The notes under the pieces: generated by a model
What the model was told of the DNA's origin: nothing
Database searches by the model: none
The model's input: only the letters and a program-made list of their open reading frames with translations
From: Torreya grandis
Taxonomy: Eukaryota; Streptophyta; Pinopsida; Cupressales; Taxaceae
DNA: 64,000 nucleotides
Direction: 5' to 3'
NCBI GenBank assembly: GCA_037957365.1
Contig: JARHVA010008424.1
Location: 185,001 to 249,000, forward strand
Shown: positions 51,466 to 62,780 of the stretch, piece by piece
How positions within the stretch are numbered: position 1 is the first letter of the stretch
How the letters are laid out: each line of letters opens with the position of its first letter
Made by a program: the position numbers and the translations under genes

Positions 51466-52225
51466 GTTATTGTTGATCAATTGGCTGAAGCTCCTTTGCT
51501 AGACAACCAACCGCTTCCTCTTGTATTCCCCAAAAAGTCCATCATGAATGTTTCTCAAGAGAAAATCACCTACCAAATGACCATGTTCTTTGATGGCTCA
51601 ATGTGCTAGTGTGGTAGGGGTGCTAGAGTTAATCTCATTCCCCTTGATGGCAAACATCTTCCTCTTTATTTCAAACTTGATTTTGAGTGTACCAACAATA
51701 TGGTAGATTATGAATCCCTAATAATCGGTCTACAAACCGTTCTAACATTGGGAGTTAAGATGATAAGTGTATTTTGTGATTACCAACTTGTGGTAAAATA
51801 TATCAATGGATCTTACCAAGGTAAGAATGATGTCTTTCAAAAATACAAACACCTAGTAGATGTACTCTTTGCATCATTTGATCATTACCTTATCCAATTT
51901 ATTCCATAATATACCAACAAGTTTGTGGATAAAATGGATTCCATTACTTCCCATATCTTATTTTGACCTTCCAATTCTAAGCTATTTATCACCATTAATC
52001 ATTTTATCACACCATTTTATATCTAATCCAACCTCCCTACCATTTGTAGTGTGGAAGATTCTCCATCATACATTTGGTATGATAAAAACTTTGACTACCT
52101 CATCCTCAACATCATTCCTCCCAACCTCTATAGGAATGAATAAAAATCCTTTTTTTAGTGTACCTATTTTTATACCATACTAGGGGGAATTCTTTACAAA
52201 CATGGTTTCTACAACCTCCTTCTCC
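51466..52225 (+). pseudogene. Archaeal-type RNase H region, tandem unit 4 of 4
   Basis: FFDGSMC then stop, TNNMVDYESL (catalytic Glu now Asp), VFCDYQLVVKYINGSYQ. At the position of the stop shared by units 1-3 it has TAT (51799), so it did not derive from the same inactivated template. KHLVDVLFASFDHYLIQFIP and NKFVDKMDS follow. It ends at tttctacaacctccttctc, where the integrase begins. Confidence 0.87.
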
Positions 52226-53340
52226 ATTGCCTATGCAGTCATGAAGATTCCCATGTTATCAAGGAAATGCATGATGAGATTAATGGGGGATACTTTAGTG
52301 GGATAGTTGTTTCTAAACATATATTTCACCTTAGATACTATTGGCCCACTCTCAACCAAGACTACTATGATTATATAAAGAAGTGTGCTAAATGTCAACA
52401 TCATGCCAATTTACATCATGTGGTGACCCATGGCATTCAAATATCAAATAATTTTTGGCCCTTCTCATAATGGGAACTAGATTTCATTTGGGAAATCAAT
52501 CCTCATTCTTCATAGTGGCACCACTTCATCATCACTACCACTGAGTATTTCACTTAGTGGGTGGAGGATATTCCTCTCATCTCAACCAATGCTGACAAAG
52601 ATAGTCGACTTCATCAATCATCATATCATCTATTTTTTTAGTGTTTCCCATAAGATCATCACTGATAATGGTAAATATTTCAAAAAAAGTTGAATATATT
52701 TCTGATGCATTTGTAATCAATTTAATCAATTTCTCACCTTATTTTCCATAAAAAATTAGATATGCAGAAGCCTCTAACAAAACCCTCAACAAGATGTTAA
52801 CCAAAATGGTCAATGCTTCTAGTCAAGATTGTCATTTTTACATCCCTTTCTCTTTTTGGGATTATCATACTAGCATTCAAACTTCTAAACATGTTACCCA
52901 TTTCTCCTTGGTCTTTAGAGTAGAGGTGATCTTTAGGTGATCTTTCCTATTCAACTCCAGATTACCTATCTTTGCATATCCTTACAAGATATAATGTTTG
53001 AGAGAAAATATCATCAATATCATCTAACATGACTTGAGCTACCTGATGAGCACCACCTAGCTACACTTAACCATCTTTGTGTCTATCAATAGTGAGTCAA
53101 GTGTGCCTATAAAAAACACTTGAAAGAATAAGATTTCAACAATAGAGACCTTGTCTTGAAGGAAAATCAACATATGACCTAATGTAGAAAATCAAGAAAG
53201 GTAAATTTGCTTTCAATAGGATTGTACCTTATATCATAACCCATAAGTATGGATTAGAATCTTATCAATTGTCCTCTTTTGAAGATAAACTAGAACCTGA
53301 GCCTCTCAATGCTTCAAAGCTACATCCTTTATTTTAGTAA
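52226..53340 (+). pseudogene. Integrase of element 4
   Basis: Zinc-binding domain: EMHDEINGGYFSG at 52267, RYYWPTLNQDYYDYIKKCAK and CQHHANLHH to 52418 (H-H-C-C intact). Core: ELDFIWEINPHSS near 52478 (first Asp), TTEYFT*WVEDIPLI, KIITDNGKYF near 52655 (second Asp) and YAEASNKTLNKM at 52762 (Glu retained, unlike elements 1, 3A and 3B). C-terminal: DLVLKENQHM near 53150, GKFAFNRIVPYIITHKYGLE near 53200 (GPY-like) and LNASKLHPLF at the end. Stops and frameshifts are present. Confidence 0.87.
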
Positions 53341-55299
53341 ACAAGGATCAAACTAACATTTCATTTAACTTAAGCTTCCCCCTTGATTTATGATATTTTC
53401 ACCTTCCTCACACCTTTATCCCATCCCTTTGAGGATAAACTATTACAACATATAATCATGTGATTAACCATCATAGTCATAGCTTAATCCTAAATATGAG
53501 TACCATAGCTTTACCATTGGCATGTTTCTCATGGATACTTTCTATCCCTAATCAGACAAAATCCCTTGGTCTTTGTCTCTCAAAACCACCCCTTTAACCT
53601 ATCATTAACATTCTTACACTCTAAGTTTTGAACTCCTAAAGGTAAACCTCCAAGCCTATATAGACTTGTCCATGTCTAACCTAGAATTAAAAAATTGGGA
53701 TATCTAAATATTGCTTGGGTCAAATATCTCTAGCATGTAGACTGTTGCATTAAAGGACTACCCAAAACTAAATTGCTTAAAAGGATATACTTCTCCCTTG
53801 AAGGACAACTACCAAAATGAACAAATACAAACTTATATCACTCTCTTGGAGGATGGCTAATTCAAGTTTTTCAAAAACAATCATTTGAAGCTTCCCGTAT
53901 CAATCAACTTCATAAACTTATCAAAATCAAACACTAAAAAACCCCATATCAAAATCAAGAACAAGCTTTCCCAAGAAAGATGCAATTAACTTTCATAGAT
54001 AACATCAATAAACTTCCCATATCAATCAATCTACACCTTGTATTAAAATATGGACTTGTCTATTATCATTCTTGTAGAAGGGGAAAACCAAACCATGAGA
54101 GGTTACGCTACCTTTCACACCACATATCACCTATCTCCCCTTTGTACCATCTAAAATCAAGGGATTCCTGAGCTTACTTGACATGATGTGATCAAGAGAC
54201 CTTTTTACCAACCAATGCATGCTAATATGAAGCATTCAAAGGGTTTATGTTCCTTAGGCCAATCTAACATTGATTTTGTTTTTTTATTTTCCAATGTAGA
54301 TGCATTATTCATTTTCTTTATCATCTCATAATTATTTCATGTATTCACTTAGACTTATGTCTCATGTTTTTCATCTCTTTTTCCACATCTAGTTTTGTTA
54401 TCTAACTTACTTTATATGCTATCAATCAACAAAATAAAACACATCACATATCCATGATCATAAACATAATCAAAACATCATAAATATTTATAAAACAAAT
54501 AACCATAACTCATCATCCAAAATCATCACATGTCTAAGCTAGTGAGTTTACATCTTATAAGCATAATCATAATAAATATGCACATTTAAACCATGAATCA
54601 TGAAACATAAAATCACATCTCTATATCATCATCACATCATTTACATCATGTATCATCAAAATAAAATAGTACATGAAATAATGTACATTTCTCTCTTAAA
54701 ACATATACATCTCACTACATCAGCTTAAGATAGTATCAAAATCATATACACCTATACATATCATATCATAACCTATGCCCCTAGGACATTGTTTCCACCT
54801 AGTTCCTACCCCCCTAAGGTTCCTACCTATCCACCCCATATAATCATGCCACTAACCCGGAATTGATATACCTACACCACCTACCAGACTAGCTTTACAC
54901 TCACCACATCATGGCTTATCAAGATAATGTGTCAAGACTATGGCTTCATAATAATATTAATCCTCAACTATGGCCAAGTAATGTGCCATGAGGATGATAC
55001 CTAGTGGTCATGTTGGTACTATAGCTCCTCCTCTAGGCTATCTTAAGGAGTCCCTTTCCTAGCTCACCAAGTAGTGTAGCTCTAGCTTAGTCCCTCTCAC
55101 CTATCACAACCACCACTTAACCCTGTGATACTACTAGTTAACCCTATAAATTAGATACTATGGCTTGTTCCATGGCTAATGTTTATTGAGTCTAATCTCT
55201 CTCTACAACCACTACTTATATATTGGGGCTATCTCCCTATATCTATACTTGTAGACCTCTACTAACTGGGTCTACATTTATAGGCTAATTAGCCCCATC
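53341..55299. other. 3' region of element 4 after integrase
   Basis: No sense ORF is supported. A stretch at 54430-54770 is low-complexity, built of catca/aaatcat-like words, probably a degenerate simple repeat. The right part (55050-55300), read on the minus strand, may be the tail of the PMD-like remnant, but I could not follow a frame. Confidence 0.5.
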
Positions 55300-56000
55300 A
55301 TCCCATCTAAAATATGACATTATATAGAGGACTTAATTTTATGCTAGGTAGCCATCAATAAAACCTATGTCATCAATATCTACTCTGATAAGTAGCTCTT
55401 CACGATCAAGAACCATCTCCACTAGCTGTGGCTCTGGACATAAAAACTTGCAATCCTCCTACTTATACCTTAAGAACAAATCTAGAATCCTTTGTATCAA
55501 GTCAAACTAAATGTGAACCATGTCAAAAAAGATGAGATCATTCTTACCCTCTATACTCCCAAATATCCACCTATATCTTTGTAATGATAAAATGTGCCAT
55601 GTATAGTGGTCCCACCTCAAAAATCCAATACATGGCCTCTAAACCATGTCTTTAACCACTAGGGAAAATAATGCCCCTCTAAACTAATCAATATCTCATA
55701 CACCTTCTCTAGGTATTGTGATCACATAATCTCCCCTCCACCACATAAAATGCATCTTAAATTCCATTTGGGCATATCCCTCCCATGGTAGCCCCATCAG
55801 CCTTAAAACCTCAATGTGCTCATAGGTCCAATAGTATAACATGAACCCTACACTAATGTTATATATCTTATGATATATAAACCCCTAAAACTCCATATAT
55901 ATCTAAACCAATAACATGGGTTCCCATCCAAACACTATGTAACCCATTAACATCTCTACCAATACACCCAACAATAGATACAACAACCTACCACTACTCG
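55300..56000 (-). pseudogene. PMD-like gene remnant, antisense in element 4
   Basis: On the minus strand: YYWTYEHIEVLRLMGLP at about 55838-55788 (family LLQ.WAYEHI...RP), GYAQMEFKMHFMWWRGDY, FRGALFSLVVKDMV*RPCIG at 55685-55626 (family L..L...DIIWRPY), then RWIFGSIEGKNDLIFFDMV and CPEPQLVEMVLDREELLIR near 55430. Block order matches the remnant at 10440-12105. The N-terminal LVERW block was not found. It lies between integrase and the 3' LTR, opposite to the element. Extra ORFs, some antisense, are known from the Tat lineage. Confidence 0.62.
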
Positions 56001-56648
56001 AATCTAGAACTATAAAACATGAGGCTTCCATCATCATCATACCTCAGTGCCACCCTTTGGAGATTGCATTATCAAACTACCATACCAATCACCCTATCCA
56101 CTTTGACATTGGCCATTTTGGCCCCAACTATCACACATTTTTTATGAAATTGCCTAGTCCCTTTTGACAACATCAACCAACATTGACATGTTGAACATTT
56201 TAATTTACACTACCTAGTCCACACTAGATCATTTGTGTTTTTCCTAGGAGAAATTCATATGTTGAATACCTACAAAAACAAAAAATTTGTCTAGAAGACT
56301 TGATAAGAATAACCTGATTAGTTATGCCTAATGCTATGGCCCATTCCCCCCATCACTAGTTCTTCTACAACTAGCCTTTTTTATCAACTATGGTAACTTA
56401 GTCTATGTGTAATGTTGACTATCACCCTTAGACATATTTTGTGCAAATTTTTATGATTTAAATGGCCAAACATTTTTGTCACCAACCTCATGACTCACCA
56501 TAACCACTTATCGAACCTACACCTAACTTTGTTTCACCTCATCAATTCCTAATTTGAGGGGGAACACGTCCTCCCATGCTCAAGGTGACCAACTCATCGG
56601 CCTAAAATCCATTTTAATTTTGTAGCTTAATGATACAAACATCATAAT
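56001..56648. other. Element 4, between the PMD-like remnant and polypurine tract
   Basis: No gene could be followed on either strand. The 5' part of the antisense PMD-like gene should lie here, and the minus strand has scattered coding-like words only. Confidence 0.4.
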
Positions 56649-56662
56649 AAAAAGGGGAAAAA
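56649..56662 (+). other. Polypurine tract of element 4
   Basis: AAAAAGGGGAAAAA-type run, about 36 bases before the 3' LTR start at 56699. Tracts normally touch the LTR, so either the LTR start is earlier than annotated or a short spacer was inserted. Confidence 0.6.
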
Positions 56663-56698
56663 TTTATACACTAACAAACTACACACAATAATTCTAGA

Positions 56699-58025
56699 TG
56701 TCAAAATACCTTAGGACCCCCTAAAGACCACCCAACCTCTCCTGACCATAAATGCAAGTAAAAAAACCTACTAATTAATCAACTAGACCATGAGTTAAGT
56801 TAGATAACTAGCTAAAATAACTCACTAGATTTATTTTTTGACCTAAATTTATTCAAACCTCAACTGTGGATGGTCACCTTGACCATCGATGATTACCCAG
56901 CTATCAACGGTCACCATGATAATCGATGGTTAAACCCAGCCACCTATAGTTTGGTCTTCCCCATTTGAATAAAGACAACTTGAGTTGTGTTCAAGATAAC
57001 ATTCTAAAATTTAATATGGATGATTAGATAATGCATAATGAAACATTAAAACCATTAATCAAACTTCCAATGCAACCTTCTACCTCCATCTCTCTTTACC
57101 TATAAAAGGAGGGGAGCAGGTGGTAAAAAGGGATCCAAGAATTTTAGCAATCATAAAATCAAGTTATCAACTAACAATCATTAAGAGCTTCTAGCATCAA
57201 GAATTTTTTTGTAAGTCTTCCCTCTAGTAAGTCATCAACTATGATAGAGACCCAAACCTCTACCAAAATTTATTTTCAAGTGAAGTACTGTTACTCTACC
57301 CAAATCACTCTCAGATTAGCTACAAGTTATCAAACAACTAGTTCAATATATTTTGGGTTTTCAAGTTTTGATTATTTTATTTCTAACCTAGACCCTTCTA
57401 CATCATATCTTTTGACCTCCCATCCCCAATAAAAGTTTTAAAATTTGGTACCTGATCACTAACCTTATTAACAAAATCTTTCTATAATACTTCTTAGATC
57501 CCATAACAATTTCCAATGGTCACTATGGTATGAAATAACATCAAGATATTTCCACCCACTTATCCTTAACCAAATTTCACTTTCTATCTTTCTACCTATT
57601 CATAGAGTCCCCACCTATTTTATAAACCCATCTTGACCTATTTAACATTATTATTGACCTACATATTACTTAATTAGTTTATTATTGACATTCCATTTTA
57701 GTATTTTTTGTCATTTGATGCCAGTAATTCATCTTTATTTCCTTCAACTTAACTATTTTAAGAGAGTGGATTGATAGGCTCCTTGTAAGCTCATGATTCC
57801 TAGATCTATCTCATGCTAGGAAATCCACCTTGTTATCCACCTAAGAACCCATAAGTTTTAGTATTTTATTATCTATAGGTTACTCTTCCTAAGACAAAGA
57901 GGAGCTCTTCATAATTATTTAGATCATGTGTGCACAAATAAATAGGTTATTCTACCATTACTGTATCTAGTTTCATACTTCTTCTTTTCCAATAAAATAA
58001 ACTTAAATTTAGATAAATAACATGC
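56699..58025 (+). repeat. 3' LTR of element 4
   Basis: Starts TGTCAAAATACCTTAGGAC and ends near ATAACATGCA. Pairs with 40312-41694; divergence by eye is about one base in five. It keeps the palindrome region (56864-56935) in weaker form. Confidence 0.87.
57101..57108 (+). promoter_or_regulatory. TATA box, 3' LTR of element 4
   Basis: TATAAAAG within ctttacctataaaaggagggg, aligned with 40708 in the 5' LTR. This is the better-preserved version. Confidence 0.65.
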
Positions 58026-58572
58026 AATTATATGAGTTATATTATCATTTTATTATAGATCAAAGAAACAAAAAGATTATAAGAGTTAATCATGCCTACA
58101 CTATGATAATAGTTTGAGCCTTGGATGAAGATTTGGGAAGAAGATATTATAATGAGTTAGTAGACTTGATTTATCAATATGGGTGCTACTTCATCCAATT
58201 CAAAAAAATTACATATATCATAGTTGGAAGATTTAAAGTATATCCTTTATAGATACCCAAGTTATCCAATAATAAGATCATCATGATTGAAATATTTAGA
58301 TAGTTAGGTGTAGTGTATAAATTTTATATGGGCAGACATGTTTTATATGTTTCATTTCCTATTTCCTTAGGCCATTTTACATGAAATAATTAATTAAATG
58401 TTCAATATATTAAGTCTTCAATCTCATAGTTCACTTTGCATTCATACACTAGTAGAGTTACTTTTGATAGTAAGGTGTTTTTACATTAACATCTCAGTAT
58501 TGATGTTTCCTATGAATATGTTCCATATCTAGAGGATTAGTGGAATGATATTACTAATGAATATGAATTTAT
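58026..58572 (+). pseudogene. ORF-X second module, continuation after element 4, copy 3B
   Basis: Resumes the frame broken at 40311: YTMIIV*ALDEDLGRR, then YYNELVDLIYQYGCYFIQF, KKITYIIVGRFKVYPL, RHVLYVSFPISLGHFT, and EYVPYLED near 58515. It aligns with 26080-26635 of copy 3A and with module 1 of both copies. After EYEF near 58572 the homology stops. This is the clearest-reading copy of this portion of ORF-X. Confidence 0.65.
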
Positions 58573-60400
58573 TATGCCCTAAAAAATATACACCCATTTT
58601 ATGAATTTAAATGGGGCCCACTACTATTTGAATATTTGTATTCAAGGTCATATGAGCTTTATAAATACATGATATCAATTTTAATATGCATAATATTAAG
58701 GTAGTCCTCAAAGTTTAATGTTAAAAAAACCAAAATTATGAAAATTAAATATCGGGTATTAACTAAGATTCATTTCAAACCTTAGACTTCCATAAATGTT
58801 TTTAGAAATTGACTTTATGCTTTTGTATGGACTACCAGAGCTAATGTACCATGTCCTATTATTTATTTGATTTTTTTGTGTTTGTAGGATTATTCATAAA
58901 TACTTAAAACTTATCAACATATAAGATTTATCTTCATGATGTTCCAAAAAGTTCTTAGAGATCTAATATATAAAAAATGGTAGCATCATGTTAATCTAAT
59001 CTCTCTATTTTTCCTAAAATCCTAAGTGTTCTAAAGTTTCTAAGATCCTATATTTTGACAGATGGCAATATCACATTAATCAAAACATGACATAGTTTTA
59101 AAAATGTTATGTACCTTATCTCTAACTAAGTTACTATAGATTATCCATGTGTTAAAATGATGTTTTACTAGGACAAAGTTCATTTCATATAAAATTCTAA
59201 GTTATCTAGCTTCTTAAGGCCCTTAGATCACACCACATGGTGAAATCATATGGTCCCAAAACCTAAAAGGTCAAGGAAAGGCTTAATGGATTTGTGGTAC
59301 CATATCCTAAGTACCTAGTTTCTTCATATAAGGTCTCAACAATTGGCACAATTCCATTCACCTAGACTATTCTAGGGGGAAAATCAAGTGAATGGCCTTG
59401 TGGCCCCATGGTCCTGAGTCTAAGTAGCTCTAATATCACATCATGTGTTAACATCCTATCTAACCATATCCCTCCTAAAGGACACAATTTAAAGTTATAA
59501 TATATGATTTTTCAAGTCTCCCAAGTATTTTTATCCTATAGATCACTCCATGTGGCTCAGTCTCATTAACTCACAACCATAGAGCATATAAATAAAGATC
59601 ATAATTCTAAAAACCATGGGTGAATGAGAAATAAATAACTATCATGATGAAAAAGATACATGTCCTGAGTACACATAAATGAGATCAACATCTAAGAAAA
59701 AGTTGGTAATAAAAATATTTTCACCTATATTAAAGGGATGGATGGACACACATTAGTGGATGAAAAGATACCATTTGGCAAACAAAAACCCACGAAAGTT
59801 AATCGATGAATTTAAATCCAAATGGAAACAATATATAAAGTCCATTATTCACATTTAAGTTTCATTAATTATGCATTTAAGGCATATTATTTAGAAATAT
59901 AATAAAATATAAGTCACTTCACCATTGTTTTATGAGTTAAACATTGTAATTATAAGCCCTCAAGTGACCAAAAGTCCTATTTTTTTAGAGAATATGTAGG
60001 AACATTCAAACACTTTGAAAAGGAAATAAATATTCCTGTATTATTGGAACTGATTCTCCAAGTCAATACCTATCCATGCCCTTTTTTCATATTCCATTAG
60101 TAGGAACACTAAACACACAAACACTATATTTGATAAAAGTGCTATGAAGTTCAATTTTCCCTACTATTCAGCCATCTAAAATGTAGTTGAGTCTATATCA
60201 CCATACTCCTCACAAGATCATATATCCCATAAGGATAAGATGTACATTGATTACTTGCTACTAATTAATACCACATGGCTCCATAATGTTGTTGTGAAAC
60301 TAGGGATAATGCCTTGTATCTATTTGATTCATGATTTATTATTTAATGGTATTTACTCTCAGATTTTTTTCACCATAGAAAAAGAAATAACATAGTTACA
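58573..60400. other. Unassigned sequence right of the 3B break
   Basis: Not homologous to anything else I could find in the window. A TG start (tgccctaaaaaatatacacc near 58579) could be the first base of another LTR. No ORF is supported. Probably the 5' end of a further inserted element. Confidence 0.3.
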
Positions 60401-62780
60401 TATGTCTCAATATAGGAATTTGGGAAGTTTCTTAGGCATATAGGGCCTAATGTTTCATATAATCAAGTGTTGGCTAATCTATGGCTTGAGAACAACACTA
60501 TGGCTAGTAAAAGGTCAGAGGTTGAACCTTAAGGGAGGCATTGAATCTAATATCATAATCAAATTTAGGCCAAGTATGATAATATCCATGTCTTTTCTTA
60601 ATAGATTATATGTCTTTGTCATCATTACTTATGTGCATGTGCAATGGGTCTAATTATTGGACATTATCCTAACGTATGAAAACATTATTGCCCTACATGA
60701 GATTATTAGTGTCAAATTGAAGGCACAAATGTTTAGATATGAACAAAGGCTAGCTAATGAAATTTTTTACATAATGTAATATATATTGGTTGTATTCATT
60801 GGGATGGTCCATATAACTCATGGATAACTATGGTATCTATCTATGGAATACTTGGATAATGGGCTATTCTTTCATGTTTGTTTATATATTCAAAAATGAG
60901 ATTACAAGAATTTGTGAAGAAATTTATCCTCAAGTCTACCAAGATATTCAAGGCAATTAGATTCCCAATATATAAAAATATAATAAGGATCATAGCCAAA
61001 ATTAGGGATTATTAGTACTACCTAGAGTATATCATAATTAGAATTGAGGGAACAAGAGAACCTACCTTGTTTTTAAAATACCATGTCCCACAAGATACCA
61101 TAATAAGAGATTTCCCACCAATTATATAATAGTATAAATGAGAAAATTGGCCTCAAATAGTAGGATTATTATTAAAATACCCCCTAAGCATCGTAGAGAT
61201 TCATTTTTTAGTGAGGGTACACTTCAATTAGGTGGGGAAGGTTAGATCCCATTAAAATTTAATTGTGGCCCAATTTAGAGAATGGGACCGCAAGGGAAAA
61301 TTACAAACTATATTCAAATCCTTAAGGATAAAACAAGGGTGATCATTAGATATGGTCACCAAGACTATGAAATTGATTCTATATTTTTAAATGCATCTGA
61401 TGATTTAAATGTCTTAACCCACACAAGGGATAATTATATTTTAATGGACATTGCAAAGGCCATTAAATATGATCCAAAAATTACCAAAGAGAAGGAACAC
61501 CAATCTATCAAAGCACCAATAAAGGTCTTAGAGTCATCAATAGCCTCCAAAATAATAAAAAGACCTAGTAGAATAGAACCACCCTCCCTCTCATATAAAA
61601 GGAAAGACTAATCTATTAGAGGGAGAGCTTAGCAGTCAAAGGGAGGAAAACCTCCATATTAGAAAGGATAATCTTAGAGGTTTTCCTAGCCCTAATTTAT
61701 TCTACAACCATTTAGTTGATATTACCTTAGGAACAACCACTACATTTGAGAGGAATGTACCTCCTTAGGATAGAAAAATAAACAAATTCTCTTGGGTACC
61801 TTTCCCTCTACTTACAATAGTTACATAGGCAACTCTCCTAGAGTTTATGAAAAATTCCTTCTTATCTCTTCCATATACTCCTCTTTCCCCTCAAACATCT
61901 GAACAAGGTCCATCTCCATCCATCACCACTAGCAAAGGAATATCTCCTCAAATACTCCCTACTATACTAGTAACCTCTTGATCCATTCTTGACTTCACCA
62001 CTATTATTCCACTTCCCATTCCTTTACCATCACATGTATTGGTATTCCCTACTACTGTGGTTCCTTCATTTGTTTCATCTTCTCCCTTACCTCTTATTCC
62101 CCCCATAGTAACTTACCAAAGTAAATCTAGATTCCTTCTAGCCTCCTTAAAATTCCAATAACAATAATAAAGACCATCATTAGGACTTTATACTCTAGGA
62201 GTATCTTTTGATGAGGAAACAAAGGAAGAAGAGTATGGACATGTAATATCAATAGTGGATTATCCCATGGATGAAGAGGAATGAAATAATAAAATAATGT
62301 AGGTATTGGGGAAAAATTTAAGTGAAGAGAGAGACCAAAATGAAATAGAGGAAGAGATACAGCTATAAAAGGCCAAATCAATAAGCATTAGAAGTTTGCA
62401 TGAAGAAGAAACTCTAATTAGAGCATTATACTAGGAGATCCCCACTAAAGAGGAAAAATAGTATTAATAAGGTAGTTTATTCTCTTGCTTCTTCCATTAC
62501 TATTATAGATACTCAAGTTGAAAATTTTCCACCTACTATTCCTACGCCACCATTTTATAGTTCTATTGATTCTTCTATTCTTTCCACACGTACCCAAATA
62601 ATGGATCTAAATAAAAGAGTCTATTTTGAAAATCTAGTTTTAGTTTATATTTTTATCATAGGGGGCCACCAATCCCTACAAATATTCATCTCAATTAGAT
62701 GCATAATTGCAAAAATATTCACCTATACAATCATACATAATGATATATTTAACAAAACAAAGCCTAAAAAAATGTGGAGA
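60401..62780 (+). pseudogene. Unidentified decayed coding region, possibly gag of another element
   Basis: I do not recognise the product. Readable + strand pieces: LMFHIIKCWLIYGLRTTLWL (60450) with IIIKFRPSMIISMSFLNRLY; a 109-codon open stretch at 61282-61611 with VIIRYGHQDYEIDSIFLNAS, DDLNVLTHTRDNY and PKITKEKEHQSIKAP; a Pro/Ser-rich linker at 61890-62105 (PIPLPSHVLVFPTTVVPSFV); and an acidic stretch (GVSFDEETKEEEYGH) at 62205. An ordered part, a disordered Pro-rich part and an acidic part resemble a Gag-like or ORF1-like polyprotein, but there is no diagnostic motif. Confidence 0.35.

Larger units (their letters stand above)
40312..58025 (+). mobile_element. Element 4: 17.7-kb Tat-like Ty3/gypsy retrotransposon inserted in 3B
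   Basis: Paired LTRs (1383 and 1327 bp) flank gag, protease, RT, gypsy RNase H, four tandem copies of an archaeal-type RNase H region, integrase, a long 3' region with an antisense PMD-like remnant, and a polypurine tract. Dual RNase H after the RT is the mark of the Tat lineage. The gag-to-polypurine interval is C-rich and G-poor on the + strand. The flanks rejoin ORF-X of copy 3B, so it is a younger, nested insertion, though itself heavily decayed. Confidence 0.88.
28593..58572 (+). mobile_element. Element 3B: Ty3/gypsy copy split by element 4 and cut at 58572
   Basis: Copy 3B runs LTR, primer site, gag, protease, RNase H-like, RT, RNase H, integrase, duplicated ORF-X module and ORF-X. At 40311 it is interrupted by element 4 and resumes at 58026 in the same module. 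Homology to 3A ends near 58572 (26635 in 3A), so the rest of ORF-X and the 3' LTR are missing or displaced. Without element 4 the copy spans about 12.3 kb. Confidence 0.75.
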
